Shown: positions 1 through 11,374 of the stretch, one piece after another
Numbering within the stretch: the stretch's first letter is position 1
Layout: each line of letters begins with the position of its first letter
Origin: Flagellimonas profundi
GTDB taxonomy: Bacteria > Bacteroidota > Bacteroidia > Flavobacteriales > Flavobacteriaceae
Direction: 5' to 3'
Length of the DNA: 64,000 nucleotides
Assembly: GCF_017313275.1 (NCBI RefSeq)
Contig: NZ_JAFLNM010000001.1
Coordinates: 558,001-622,000 of the forward strand
Made by a program: the position numbers and the translations under genes
Notes under the pieces: generated by a model
What the model saw: the letters and a program-made list of their open reading frames with translations, nothing else
What the model was told of the DNA's origin: nothing
The model's database searches: none

Positions 1-1
1 C

Positions 2-2803
2 CAAAATGTAAACGACACCTATTATTTCGAAGACTTTACGGTGACCTCTTCCTTTGAAAAGGATACCATACGTACTATCGAAATCAATTCTCCAGATATC
101 ATTACAGGATACATGAGAGGTAGTTTTAAAGTACAGGAACTGGGACGATTGGTTCAGAATTCCGTTGGTAGTATTTATACCAACTATCAGCCTTTCGAAA
201 TATCCCAAGGTCAATACTTGGACTTTAACTTTAAAATTTACAATAAAATAGTTGATGTATTTGTTCCAGAGATGGCATTCGATGCCAATACGTTTATTCG
301 TGGGGCGATTGAAGCGGACCAGAGCGATTTTAAACTCACTTTTAAATCGCCCAGTATAGAAGCTTTCGGGAACAAGTTCGATAATATTGAGTTGAAGATA
401 GATAACAAGAACCCACTTTTCAACACCTTTGTTTCAGTGGAGGATATGTCAACCGTATATTACGATATCAAAGACTTTAACCTTATTAACACCACGCTCA
501 AGGACACACTTTTCTTTAGAACGGAATTTAAAGGGGGAAGTGAATACGATGATAGCTATAACCTAAACTTTTACCACACCTTTAACGAAAACAACAGGTC
601 CGTGATCGGACTTAAAAAATCGGATGTGAGTTTTAAAGGAAACACGTGGATCCTCAATAAGGATGGTAATAGTAAAAACAAGGTTATCTTCAACAGTTCT
701 TTGGACAGCATCAAGATCGAGGATGTGGTTATGGACAATAACAACAAAGAGCAGATCCGATTAAGAGGGGAGTTTGCAGACTCTACCTATAAAGATCTGG
801 ACCTTCAGTTTAACTTGGTATCCCTTAATAAAATTACACCGTCCATAGACAGCTTAAAAATGAATGGTGAAGTGGATGGTTTCCTTAATATCCTGCAAAA
901 AGACGGGAACTACTTGCCAACATCAAGTTTGAAGATCAAAAACTTTAGCGTTAACGATATGCGCATGGGCGATCTGGAAGTGGGCATATATGGAAACAAC
1001 GATCTTACAGAGTTTGGGGTGAGCAGTTGGCTTAATGATGACGGGCAGGAGCGAATGAGTATTAATGGTAAGATTACCAATGTTAATGAAAAACAAGAGT
1101 TAAATCTGGTGGCCGATTTTTCCGATTTTGCTTTAGAACCGTTTGGTCCCTTGGGAGAGGATATTATTTCCAATATTAGAGGTAAATTAAGTGGAAACAC
1201 CACTATTACAGGAGATGTGAACAACCCATCCATTAACGGGGTTTTGAGTTTGAACGATGCCGGTATAGGAATTCCCTACCTCAATGTAGACTATGATTTT
1301 GCACCATATTCCCAGGTGAGACTTTTTGACCAGACGTTTTATTTTGAAAATGTGGAACTGTCCGATGTGGAAGAGGGAACCACGGCTACTTTGGATGGCA
1401 CCATTAGTCATACAGGTTTCGACGATTGGTATTTGGGATTGGATGTGGATACAAAGAACGATCGTTTTATGATTCTGAACACCGAATACGATGAAGAAGC
1501 ATTGTACTACGGAACAGGGTTTATTAATGGTACGGGAAGTATTTATGGACCTGTGGATGCGCTGACCATTGCTGTGGATGCCACTACGGCACGAGGCTCC
1601 TCTCTTAAAATTCCTTTGAGTGATGTAACCAGTGTTGGGGACTATTCCTTTATCAACTTTATCGAAAGGAAGGGAACAGATTCCTTTGAGGAAGAACGAG
1701 TGCTGGAGGAATACCAAGGTCTGGAAATGAAATTTGACCTGGCCGTTACCAGAGATGCCGAGGTGGAGATTGTTGTGGATCAGGATTCCGGTAGCTCTTT
1801 GAAGGGAACTGGGGAGGGTATTTTATTGATGGAAATAAATACCAATGGAAAATTTAATATGTATGGAGATTTTGTGGTGGTTACTGGAGAGTATAATTTT
1901 AAGTATGGTGGTGTAATTGACAAGAAATTTAAGGTGCGTCCCGAAGGGACTATTCTTTGGGAGCGCGACCCTCTGGCCGCACAGTTGAATTTGGAAGCTG
2001 TTTATGAGCTCAATGCCAATCCAGCTCCACTCCTAGACAACGCAGGATATACTGGGAGAATTCGAACAGATGTGGTGGTCAGGTTGACAGGGGAGCTAGA
2101 AAGTCCGAATATAGATTTTGACATCGAGTTTCCAGGTACTAGTTCTGTAGTGCAATCAGAATTGGAATATCGTTTACAGGATCCCACAATAAAAGAGCGA
2201 AATGCTTTCTTCTTATTGGCGCAGGGAACTTTCGTTAACCCACAGTCGGGCGGAATCAATCAACAGGCCGTTACAGGAAACTTGATACAGACCGCTTCGG
2301 GATTGTTCAATCAGATATTATCGGGAAACAATGACAAACTTAATTTAGGGCTATCCTACGAACAGGGCTATAACGACCCCAATGCGGACATCACAACGGA
2401 AGATAGGATCGGGGTAACAGTTTCTACGCAATTATCCGACCGTATTTTGGTAAATGGAAGAGTAGGTGTGCCGGTGGGCGGTGTATCCGAAACGGTTGTT
2501 GCCGGTGATGTTGAGGTGCAGATACTATTGAATGAACAAGGAACGTTGAGCGCTAAGATATTTAATAGGGAAAATCAATTACAAGCGCAACAGTTTTTAT
2601 CCGAGCGACAGGGCTACACGCAAGGAGTTGGACTATCTTACCAAGTGGATTTTGATAGCTTTAGGGAACTAATGCAAAAGATATTCAATAAAAAGCAAAA
2701 GGTAGAAGAGCAAACGGAGCCATCACCAAGAAAACAGCCTACGCAAGTAATGGGAAAAGATAGCTTGATCCGTTTTTCGGAAAAGTCTGTAAACCGCCCG
2801 TAA
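2..2803 (+). CDS. tamB: TamB-like translocation/assembly module protein, 5' truncated by window edge
   Basis: The frame is open to the first bases of the window, so the N-terminus lies outside; the GTG at 41 is only the first in-frame start-like codon and is not believed to be the real start. The visible ~930 residues are long runs of alternating hydrophobic/polar beta-strand sequence, as in the AsmA/TamB superfamily, and end in a DUF490/TamB-type C-terminal domain (roughly the last 350 residues, with Gly-rich strands such as KGTGEGILLMEINTNGKF). TamB bridges inner and outer membranes and takes part in outer-membrane protein or lipid delivery; Bacteroidota encode a long form. The last ~30 residues are a charged, Gln/Lys/Pro-rich tail. 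It is the last gene of its unit, since 144 bp with a candidate promoter follow before pfkA. Family fairly sure; exact role in this organism inferred. Confidence 0.85.
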   Translation, partial: QNVNDTYYFEDFTVTSSFEKDTIRTIEINSPDIITGYMRGSFKVQELGRLVQNSVGSIYTNYQPFEISQGQYLDFNFKIYNKIVDVFVPEMAFDANTFIRGAIEADQSDFKLTFKSPSIEAFGNKFDNIELKIDNKNPLFNTFVSVEDMSTVYYDIKDFNLINTTLKDTLFFRTEFKGGSEYDDSYNLNFYHTFNENNRSVIGLKKSDVSFKGNTWILNKDGNSKNKVIFNSSLDSIKIEDVVMDNNNKEQIRLRGEFADSTYKDLDLQFNLVSLNKITPSIDSLKMNGEVDGFLNILQKDGNYLPTSSLKIKNFSVNDMRMGDLEVGIYGNNDLTEFGVSSWLNDDGQERMSINGKITNVNEKQELNLVADFSDFALEPFGPLGEDIISNIRGKLSGNTTITGDVNNPSINGVLSLNDAGIGIPYLNVDYDFAPYSQVRLFDQTFYFENVELSDVEEGTTATLDGTISHTGFDDWYLGLDVDTKNDRFMILNTEYDEEALYYGTGFINGTGSIYGPVDALTIAVDATTARGSSLKIPLSDVTSVGDYSFINFIERKGTDSFEEERVLEEYQGLEMKFDLAVTRDAEVEIVVDQDSGSSLKGTGEGILLMEINTNGKFNMYGDFVVVTGEYNFKYGGVIDKKFKVRPEGTILWERDPLAAQLNLEAVYELNANPAPLLDNAGYTGRIRTDVVVRLTGELESPNIDFDIEFPGTSSVVQSELEYRLQDPTIKERNAFFLLAQGTFVNPQSGGINQQAVTGNLIQTASGLFNQILSGNNDKLNLGLSYEQGYNDPNADITTEDRIGVTVSTQLSDRILVNGRVGVPVGGVSETVVAGDVEVQILLNEQGTLSAKIFNRENQLQAQQFLSERQGYTQGVGLSYQVDFDSFRELMQKIFNKKQKVEEQTEPSPRKQPTQVMGKDSLIRFSEKSVNRP

Positions 2804-2922
2804 TCAATTCAATAAAATTTATATTTTTAAGGGTTTTTGTATTAATTTATTACGAAAACGTTTGAGAAAGTTCTGGAAAACAAATAAATTATTAAGATAT
2901 TCAAAATTTGAATAAAGTTTCC

Positions 2923-2930
2923 TAGCTTTG
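2923..2930 (+). promoter_or_regulatory. candidate -7 box for pfkA-gap
   Basis: TAGCTTTG matches the Bacteroidota -7 consensus TAnnTTTG and ends 17 bases before the pfkA ATG, giving a very short leader. A TTTG at 2907-2910 lies only 12 bases upstream, closer than the usual -33 spacing, so the upstream element is not convincing. Confidence 0.4.
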
Positions 2931-2947
2931 ATCCCTTAAAAATTTGA

Positions 2948-4958
<2,011 letters not shown>

Positions 4959-4979
4959 TTTTTAGCTATAAATTTTTAT

Positions 4980-5006
4980 CCTGAAGGGCGTATTTCGCTC
5001 TTCAGG
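4980..5006 (+). terminator. hairpin after gap, probable terminator or attenuator
   Basis: An 11-bp stem (4980-4990 with 4996-5006, one G-U pair) closes a TATTT loop in the 71-bp gap between gap and the next gene. The T tract afterwards is short (ATTTCAG), so termination may be partial and the kinase gene downstream may receive read-through. Confidence 0.5.
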
Positions 5007-5029
5007 ATTTCAGTATTAAATCTCGACGT

Positions 5030-5881
5030 ATGGTTTTAATTGTGGATAGTGGTGCCACTAAATCCGATTGGATTGCCCTGGACGATAAGGGGCAACAATT
5101 GTTTGTAACACAAACTTTGGGCCTAAGCCCAGAAGTGTTGACCAAAGAAGTAATAGAGGACAGATTGGCCAACAATTTTGAACTTTCCCAAAATAAAGAA
5201 GACGTACGTCAATTATATTTCTACGGTGCCGGATGCGGAACCGATAGAATGAAGACTTTTTTAAAGGCCATTTTCAAGGATTTCTTTCCCAATGCCAAGG
5301 CAGAGGTAAGGGAAGATACATTTGCCGCGATCTATTCTACCACCAAAATTGGTAGACAGGGCATTGTATGTATTCTGGGAACAGGATCTAATTGCAGTTA
5401 TTACGATGGTCATCAACTCATTCAAAAGGTAACCTCCTTAGGCTATATTTTAATGGATGATGGCAGTGGTAATTTCTTTGGCAGAAAACTGATCAGGGAC
5501 TATTACTTCCACAAAATGCCACAAGACCTTGGGATGAAATTTGCCAAGGAATATGATCTTGATGCAGACGTGATCAAAGACCACCTGTACAAGCAACCAA
5601 ATCCAAATACCTATTTGGCCACTTTTGCGCGATTTATTATCGAAAACAAAGAGCATCCGTATTGCAAGGGTGTAATTGAAAAAGGACTTCAACAGTTCGT
5701 TAACAATTACATTATGCAATATGAGCTGGCCACCAAAGTACCTGTTAGTTTTGTGGGCAGTATAGCCCATTTCCTAAGAGATGAGCTAACCGCGTGTTTG
5801 GAGCGCAACGACTTAATTTTGGGTGTTATCCGCCGCAGACCTATCGAAGGTCTGGTGGAATTCCACAGGGAGACTATTTAA
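5030..5881 (+). CDS. BadF/BadG-type N-acetylglucosamine kinase-like ATPase
   Basis: A 283-residue member of the actin-like ATPase superfamily, BadF/BadG/BcrA/BcrD group. Visible are the phosphate-1 loop DSGATKSDW (residues 6-14), the phosphate-2 region CILGTGSNCSYYDG (about 112-125), and GYILMDDGSGNFFGR (about 137-151), a pattern shared with bacterial and eukaryotic N-acetylglucosamine kinases. The likely reaction is phosphorylation of GlcNAc or a related amino sugar, fitting salvage of cell-wall sugars. The GH3 enzyme and amidase genes further along the window could feed such a route, though they are not in the same operon. Its 3' end overlaps that of the opposing ridA gene by 8 bases. Substrate is inferred from the family, not from a unique residue. 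Confidence 0.85.
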   Translation: MVLIVDSGATKSDWIALDDKGQQLFVTQTLGLSPEVLTKEVIEDRLANNFELSQNKEDVRQLYFYGAGCGTDRMKTFLKAIFKDFFPNAKAEVREDTFAAIYSTTKIGRQGIVCILGTGSNCSYYDGHQLIQKVTSLGYILMDDGSGNFFGRKLIRDYYFHKMPQDLGMKFAKEYDLDADVIKDHLYKQPNPNTYLATFARFIIENKEHPYCKGVIEKGLQQFVNNYIMQYELATKVPVSFVGSIAHFLRDELTACLERNDLILGVIRRRPIEGLVEFHRETI

Positions 5882-6254
5882 CGGCTATCATCGATATTTC
5901 GACATTTACGAACTTCGGAAGGTTCGCAACCTCCACCGTTTCTCTTGCTGGAGCTGTATCGGCATTGAAATAAGTACCGTATACTTCATTGATCTCAGCA
6001 AACTGATTCATGTCCTTGATAAAAATCGAGGACTTGATCACATGCTCAAAAGACATCCCGGCTTCTTCCAGAATGGCTTTTAAGTTCTCCATGGATTGCT
6101 TGGTTTCCTTTTTAATATCCCCTTCAACCAGACTGCCTGTTGCCGGGTCAATTGGGATTTGCCCTGAAATGTATAGCGTATCTTTTATCAGCACTGCTTG
6201 GTTATATGGGCCAATGGGAGCTGGAGCTTTAGCGGTATTGATGATTTTCTTCAT
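5874..6254 (-). CDS. ridA: RidA family enamine/imine deaminase
   Basis: 126 residues, the normal RidA length. RidA hydrolyses reactive enamines/imines (for example 2-aminoacrylate released by PLP enzymes) to the keto acid and ammonia, protecting cytoplasmic enzymes. The sequence begins MKKIINTAKAPAPIGPYNQA and contains the substrate-carboxylate-binding Arg in APARETVEVANLP (about residue 105) and the YISGQIPIDPATG segment. It lies 46 bases downstream of lptD on the same strand and is probably read from the lptD promoter. It converges on the kinase gene with an 8-base tail overlap. Confidence 0.95.
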   Translation of the reverse strand: MKKIINTAKAPAPIGPYNQAVLIKDTLYISGQIPIDPATGSLVEGDIKKETKQSMENLKAILEEAGMSFEHVIKSSIFIKDMNQFAEINEVYGTYFNADTAPARETVEVANLPKFVNVEISMIAVK

Positions 6255-6300
6255 AATTGATGGATTTTTGTGTTATTTGAAGGTAAAAAATATCGCGATA

Positions 6301-8997
6301 TTATCGGCGCTGGCTTCTGTTTTCCCATTTGATATCACTCAACAATGAACTCTTTATCCCAATAAAGAAATACCAACGTTCAAATCTACCAAAGGGAGTC
6401 CAATCAAAACTGAGGTTAAAACTGCCAAGATCGCGCTTGAACGCAAAACGGGTATCGGCAAAACCTTTATTTTTTATATCATAGCCAGAGTTGAAACCTA
6501 CTTCCCATTTTGGAGAAAGCTGAACATTTCCGGAGAACATTAAAGAGTGGTTTGTAATCTCCCCTTGTCGGTTACTGTTGTTGTATGTGGCTACATAGGT
6601 AAACCGGGCATCCCATGGCAATTTATTGTTGTAAATTGGACTATTGCCATTGGTGTTCCGATTGCCACGATTATTGTTTCCCCTGTTATTGAAACGAGAG
6701 CCTGCTTCACCGCGGACATCGTCCATGGCAAATGGGTTTTCACTAAAATCTGATTGTTTCTCCTCGTCATCCTTTTCCTTTGCCCCACCTTTTTGGAACA
6801 TTTCACTGTTGAGGGAAAAACTGGTGTTTACCCTAGCGGAGGTTAAACGAGCAATTCCACCACCATTGTTCACATTTAAGGTATTTATTCTTCGGCCATT
6901 GTTGTCAATGGCATAAGGATCAAAAGTGGCGGCAAAGTTGATGGGCACATTTTTAATGATTTCCGTGGCGCCACTCATACTAATAGGGCTAAGCTTAAGG
7001 GAATCAGCTTCCAAATTGTAACTCGCAGAAAAAGTAAGGTTGCTCAAAATCTTAACTTTCCTGGGTTCGGTGGCAGTGGAATCTTTGTTCCTGACCTTTG
7101 CCTCGAGCGAGTTTTGAAGTGAAAAACTCAATGAGCTCCCTTTGTTTAAAGATGGTCTTCCGTAAATACTGGTCTCAAAAGGGGTGTACTCCACCTCTTC
7201 GCCGCCCCCATCAGTATAGGACTCATAAAATTGCTCAAAGGAAGGTGTATAGTTATAACTTACCGATGGGCGCATAACATGTCGTAACGCTTGTATTTTT
7301 TTATCCTCTCCAAAATTCCATGTACCGTACATTGTGGTACCGATACTGGTTCCAAGGCTATATCTATTAAAACGATCAAAACCAGCTATGGTATCGGTAA
7401 CTACCTCTTCACTTTCCGCGTCATATTGTTTTCTTACCGTTTCCAAGGTCCATATATCTTCATAATTACCACTTAAACTGACACTTAGGTATTTCGCCAG
7501 TTTAAAATTGGTAGCTAGGGGAATTCTATGTCTGGCTCCCACTCGGGCTTCGTCGAACATACCGCTTTTAAAGAAATTTTCTTCATCGGTCGTAATACTG
7601 TTCTGAGCGTTGACATCGTATTGGAAATTGATGTTTTCAAAAATTCCTTTTTTGATTTCATCACGCTTTACAAATGGGTAAATACGTTCCATACTTGCCT
7701 GAAAGGTAGGTAGGGACATATTGATTACCTGTGTCCTTGAATTTTGCGTATGGCTCACCGTTAAACTGGTGTTTACCGAGGGATAGGCCGGAAAAGTCTT
7801 GGAATAACTTATGGACGATGCAAATGTATTGGTCTGCGAATTGTTACGGTTAACCTGGTTGAGGGAATTTGTATAGTATTGACTGGAACCTAGGTTCACC
7901 GAAGCAGAAAAACGTGAATTGGGACTTGCTTTGGTATCTTGGGAATGAGATATTCGAATATTATAGTTGCTCGTTCGGCTGTAATCATCGAATCCTTTTT
8001 GACTAGTCACCAAATTCTCATAACTGATACTGATATTCCCCCTGAACTTATAGCGTTTGGTATAAACGGACCTTCCCTGCAAACCATAACTCCCGTTAGT
8101 GTAATAATCCCCGGTAACACTCAAATCCACATAATCACTGATGGGCAAATAGTATCCTCCATTTTGTATAAAGTAGCCACGCCTGGGGTCGTTACCAAAG
8201 GTAGGGAAAAGTATTCCCGGCGCTCTTCCTCCCGTCAAGGGAAAATAAGCAAAAGGTAGGGCAACGGGAGTGGGTACATCCACAATATACATATTACTGT
8301 AGCCTGCAATAATTTTCTTCTTGGGTACGAATTTGGCTTTTCGGACCCTGATATAGTAATCGGGGTTCACGGTATCATTGGATGTGGTCAATTTACCTTC
8401 GCTCAAAAAGTAAACAGAGTCGTTCTCTTTTTTGGTCTTTTCAGCATACACCTTCATGGCATCGCTCCCCAGTTGCCCCAAACCGGCCTGTTGTTCGGTT
8501 CGTGAGTTCCAGATAAGTGCCTTTTGCGTATCAAAATTAAAGCGAATGGAGTCGGGCCTCACCTCATTGTCCCCCTGCTTAAAAAATGGCAATTGGGAAT
8601 AATTTCCCAACGAATCCTTCATACGACCCGCATAAACCTCGTTTTTAACATAGTCCATTACAATTACCCCTGCTTTGAGCTCAGTATCTTGGTAATAGAT
8701 TTCAGCCTCATTGTACAAATAGATTTTATTGTCTTTTTGGCTAAGTTTCACATAGTCTTTTGCCTTATATTCTATCTTATCCAAAAGCAAAGGTTGCTTT
8801 TTTGGCACGGTATCTGTTTCAACAGTATCGGTTTTGATGGAGTCGTTAAGAATGTTTGGTGGGAGCAAGGGAGCAAAAATCGTGTCCTTGGTCGCCTTGA
8901 TCGGCAAAGGGGTAATTGGGTCTTCCTGAGCACTTAAGGTAGCCATGCCACAAAGAAGAACAAATAGGAAAAGTAAAAGATGTTTATTTGGTTGCAA
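6301..8997 (-). CDS. lptD: LptD-like outer-membrane LPS assembly protein
   Basis: An 898-residue protein with a signal peptide (MQPNKHLLLFLFVLLCGMATLSAQ). Residues ~75-135 are OstA/LptA-like beta-jellyroll sequence (KIEYKAKDYVKL.., YLYNEAEIYYQDTELKAG), and the remainder, from about 230, is amphipathic beta-barrel sequence. LptD with LptE places lipopolysaccharide into the outer leaflet of the outer membrane. Near residue 770 a low-complexity Asn/Arg/Gly segment interrupts the C-terminal barrel region; such loops are seen in Bacteroidota forms. It is divergent from the amidase gene and followed by ridA. The envelope role agrees with the nearby tamB-, amidase- and MCE-type genes. Family assignment good; LPS transport itself is inferred. 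Confidence 0.88.
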   Translation of the reverse strand: MQPNKHLLLFLFVLLCGMATLSAQEDPITPLPIKATKDTIFAPLLPPNILNDSIKTDTVETDTVPKKQPLLLDKIEYKAKDYVKLSQKDNKIYLYNEAEIYYQDTELKAGVIVMDYVKNEVYAGRMKDSLGNYSQLPFFKQGDNEVRPDSIRFNFDTQKALIWNSRTEQQAGLGQLGSDAMKVYAEKTKKENDSVYFLSEGKLTTSNDTVNPDYYIRVRKAKFVPKKKIIAGYSNMYIVDVPTPVALPFAYFPLTGGRAPGILFPTFGNDPRRGYFIQNGGYYLPISDYVDLSVTGDYYTNGSYGLQGRSVYTKRYKFRGNISISYENLVTSQKGFDDYSRTSNYNIRISHSQDTKASPNSRFSASVNLGSSQYYTNSLNQVNRNNSQTNTFASSISYSKTFPAYPSVNTSLTVSHTQNSRTQVINMSLPTFQASMERIYPFVKRDEIKKGIFENINFQYDVNAQNSITTDEENFFKSGMFDEARVGARHRIPLATNFKLAKYLSVSLSGNYEDIWTLETVRKQYDAESEEVVTDTIAGFDRFNRYSLGTSIGTTMYGTWNFGEDKKIQALRHVMRPSVSYNYTPSFEQFYESYTDGGGEEVEYTPFETSIYGRPSLNKGSSLSFSLQNSLEAKVRNKDSTATEPRKVKILSNLTFSASYNLEADSLKLSPISMSGATEIIKNVPINFAATFDPYAIDNNGRRINTLNVNNGGGIARLTSARVNTSFSLNSEMFQKGGAKEKDDEEKQSDFSENPFAMDDVRGEAGSRFNNRGNNNRGNRNTNGNSPIYNNKLPWDARFTYVATYNNSNRQGEITNHSLMFSGNVQLSPKWEVGFNSGYDIKNKGFADTRFAFKRDLGSFNLSFDWTPFGRFERWYFFIGIKSSLLSDIKWENRSQRR

Positions 8998-9041
8998 CGT
9001 GATAAATCCTATTTTTGTGCTAGTCGGCCCAGTTTTGGGGT

Positions 9042-9049
9042 CAAACTTA
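9042..9049 (-). promoter_or_regulatory. candidate -7 box for lptD-ridA
   Basis: On the minus strand the bases read TAAGTTTG, matching TAnnTTTG, about 45 bases before the lptD ATG in the divergent intergenic region. No TTG at -33 spacing is visible. Confidence 0.35.
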
Positions 9050-9125
9050 CATATATTTTTTGTTCTACTAATTGGGGATTACAATATTTTTAACCATTAC
9101 TGAACACTATAATTACTCAGTTCTT

Positions 9126-10322
9126 ATGAATAAAAGTCGGTTTGCGTTTTTAGTTTTTCTTATTCTGGTCCTACCATTGACCTCGTTCAACAAAAATGAT
9201 ACCGAGGTTTCCACGAAGGATAAATTTGTTGTGGTTTTGGATGCTGGCCATGGAGGACATGACCCAGGAAATATTGGTAACGGATATTTGGAAAAGAAAA
9301 TTGCACTGGCCATAGTGTTAAAAGTGGGCAAGGAACTCGAAAAGCATTCAGATGTCAAAGTGGTATATACTCGTAATGACGACACTTTTGTTGATTTGTT
9401 CGTGAGAGGAGAAATTGCGAACCAAGCCAATGCAGATCTATTCGTTTCAGTACACTGCAATGCACATAATTCGTCCGCCTATGGAACGGAGACCTATGTG
9501 CTCGGTTTGCATGCGAACCGTCAAAATTTTGAAGTGGCGAAAAAGGAAAACTCCGTAATTTATTTGGAGGATGATTATGAACAACGGTATGCCGAATACG
9601 ATATCAACTCCCCCGAATCTGTAATTGGTCTTACCATTATGCAAGAGGAATTTCTGGATCAAAGTATACAATTGGGCAAAAAACTACAGGATAATTTTAC
9701 CAAAGGCCTCAAACGAAAGGACAGAAAAGTAAAGCAGGCAGGATTTATCGTATTGCACCAAACCTTTATGCCAAGTGTTTTGATAGAGGCAGGTTTCTTG
9801 ACCAATAAAAACGAAGGAAGCTATCTTAATTCCAAAAAAGGTCAAGATGAAATGGGAAAGGCCATTGCAAATGCCGTTCTTGCCTACAAAGACGATATGG
9901 GCTTTACAGCTGCTCCAATTGCGAGTACCCCCAAGATCGAGGATACCAAGGTAAATGTTGATGTAAAGGAAGAGGCACCAAAAGAAGAAGTTGCGGAAGT
10001 TGAGCCACCAAAACAAACATCCAATACTACCAAAACAGATGTGCAGAATGTTGTTCAAGCCTCCGACACAGGGTTGGTATTTAAAGTACAGTTGATGGCC
10101 AGTGGAAAAAGCATTGCGCTGACGGGAAGTAACTTTAAAGGATTGAACCACCTGTCAAAAGAGCCATATAAAAACCTTTACCGATATATGTATGGGAATG
10201 CAAGTACGTATGAGGAGGCCAAGAGGTTAAAGGAAAATGCCGATGCCAAGGGATACACCACCTCATATATAGTGGCATATAAGAATGGGAAAAGGGTGCC
10301 AGTAACGGCAGCGATGAAGTAG
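9126..10322 (+). CDS. N-acetylmuramoyl-L-alanine amidase (AmiC-type, Amidase_3) with SPOR-like C-terminus
   Basis: Zinc amidase that cuts between MurNAc and the L-Ala of the peptidoglycan stem, acting in the periplasm during cell separation or wall turnover. The frame extends upstream to 9072, but the ATG at 9126 gives a clean signal peptide (MNKSRFAFLVFLILVLP), so it is preferred. Amidase_3 motifs: VVLDAGHGGHDPGN with the first zinc His, a downstream zinc Glu in YLEKKIALAI, SVHCNAH with another His, and VLIEAGFLTN with the catalytic Glu. A Lys/Glu/Pro-rich linker (about 255-305) leads to a C-terminal domain starting FKVQLMASGKS that resembles SPOR, a fold that binds denuded septal glycan. 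It heads a run of + strand envelope and redox genes. About 398 residues. Confidence 0.92.
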   Translation: MNKSRFAFLVFLILVLPLTSFNKNDTEVSTKDKFVVVLDAGHGGHDPGNIGNGYLEKKIALAIVLKVGKELEKHSDVKVVYTRNDDTFVDLFVRGEIANQANADLFVSVHCNAHNSSAYGTETYVLGLHANRQNFEVAKKENSVIYLEDDYEQRYAEYDINSPESVIGLTIMQEEFLDQSIQLGKKLQDNFTKGLKRKDRKVKQAGFIVLHQTFMPSVLIEAGFLTNKNEGSYLNSKKGQDEMGKAIANAVLAYKDDMGFTAAPIASTPKIEDTKVNVDVKEEAPKEEVAEVEPPKQTSNTTKTDVQNVVQASDTGLVFKVQLMASGKSIALTGSNFKGLNHLSKEPYKNLYRYMYGNASTYEEAKRLKENADAKGYTTSYIVAYKNGKRVPVTAAMK

Positions 10323-10357
10323 ATTTGTATCGGAAAGCCTCTTGTGAAAATTATTCC

Positions 10358-10365
10358 TAATTTTG
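10358..10365 (+). promoter_or_regulatory. candidate -7 box before the MCE gene
   Basis: TAATTTTG fits TAnnTTTG and lies 22 bases before the TTG start at 10388. The nearest upstream TTG (10342-10344) is 13 bases away, short for a -33 element, so this is only a candidate. Confidence 0.3.
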
Positions 10366-10387
10366 TTTAAACCATAAACCGAATCTT

Positions 10388-11374
10388 TTGAAACTATCCA
10401 GGGAAATCAAAACTGGGATTATCGTAGTCGCTGGAATCGTAGCCTTTATTTTTGGGCTTAGCTACTTAAAATCCTCTCCTCTTTTTGAAAATAACAAGAC
10501 GTTTTACGCTGTGTACGATGATGTCGGGGGACTTCAGCCTGGTACTACGGTTTCCATAAATGGGTTCAATGTTGGGAATGTAACCAATATTCGATTTAAG
10601 GATAGTTCCGGAAAATTGTTGGTCACATTAACGGTAAGCAATGATTTTGAATTTTCAGAAAACAGTATTGCAGAGCTTTTTGATACAGGTATTATCGGAG
10701 GGAAAAGCGTTCAAATCGTCCCTGTCTTTGATGAAGCTCCCATAGCAAAATCGGGAGATACCTTGCCATCCAAAATAAAACCTGGGATTACCGAATTGGT
10801 CCAACAAAAACTTACTCCATTGCAATTAAAGGTGGAAGGGGCGGTATCCAATGCCGATTCTTTGTTGATGAATGTAAATCAAATATTGGATGAGCCTACA
10901 AAAAAACAACTCAAACAAACCATAGTATCGTTGAACGAATTGGTAAGATCCTTTAAGGGAAGTGCGGATAATTTGAATATTTTGTTGGACAACAACAAAA
11001 TGCAACTGGATAGTTCTTTGAAGAATGTCAGTCATATCACTTCAAATTTTTCCAAACTGTCGGATTCTCTCGTGAATTCCGATTTGGGCGGAACCTTGAC
11101 AGAGTTCCAGACTACCGTGAGCCAATTGAACGATATCTTGGCCAAAATTGAAAGAGGAGAGGGTTCTTTGGGTAAATTGCATAAAGATGATGCGCTTTAC
11201 AATAATTTGGCAGAAGCTTCGAGAGAGTTGGACCTTCTTTTACAAGACTTTAGGCTCAACCCCAAACGATATGTAAACGTTTCCGTTTTTGGTAAAAAGC
11301 AGAAAGAGTACACACTTCCCGAGAACGATCCGGCGGAGCAGCAGGATTCTATTCAACAAAAAGAGAATCAATAA
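10388..11374 (+). CDS. MCE/MlaD family lipid-transport protein
   Basis: A 328-residue protein with one N-terminal membrane anchor (about residues 8-28), an MCE domain (about 37-115: FYAVYDDVGGLQPGTTVSINGFNVGNV..) and a long helical C-terminal part rich in Leu, Asn and Ser. MlaD-type proteins form periplasmic rings that ferry phospholipids between the membranes together with an ABC transporter. No mlaE/mlaF neighbours are in this window, so partners must lie elsewhere. The start is a TTG, chosen because translation gives MKLSREIKTG, the usual opening of Bacteroidota MCE proteins, and no ATG precedes the anchor. It abuts the next gene exactly (TAA then ATG). Confidence 0.9.
   Translation: MKLSREIKTGIIVVAGIVAFIFGLSYLKSSPLFENNKTFYAVYDDVGGLQPGTTVSINGFNVGNVTNIRFKDSSGKLLVTLTVSNDFEFSENSIAELFDTGIIGGKSVQIVPVFDEAPIAKSGDTLPSKIKPGITELVQQKLTPLQLKVEGAVSNADSLLMNVNQILDEPTKKQLKQTIVSLNELVRSFKGSADNLNILLDNNKMQLDSSLKNVSHITSNFSKLSDSLVNSDLGGTLTEFQTTVSQLNDILAKIERGEGSLGKLHKDDALYNNLAEASRELDLLLQDFRLNPKRYVNVSVFGKKQKEYTLPENDPAEQQDSIQQKENQ

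Noticed and set aside
41-43. GTG as start of the first gene
   Set aside because: The frame is open upstream to the window edge and the sequence starts mid-domain for a TamB-type protein, so the gene begins outside the window.
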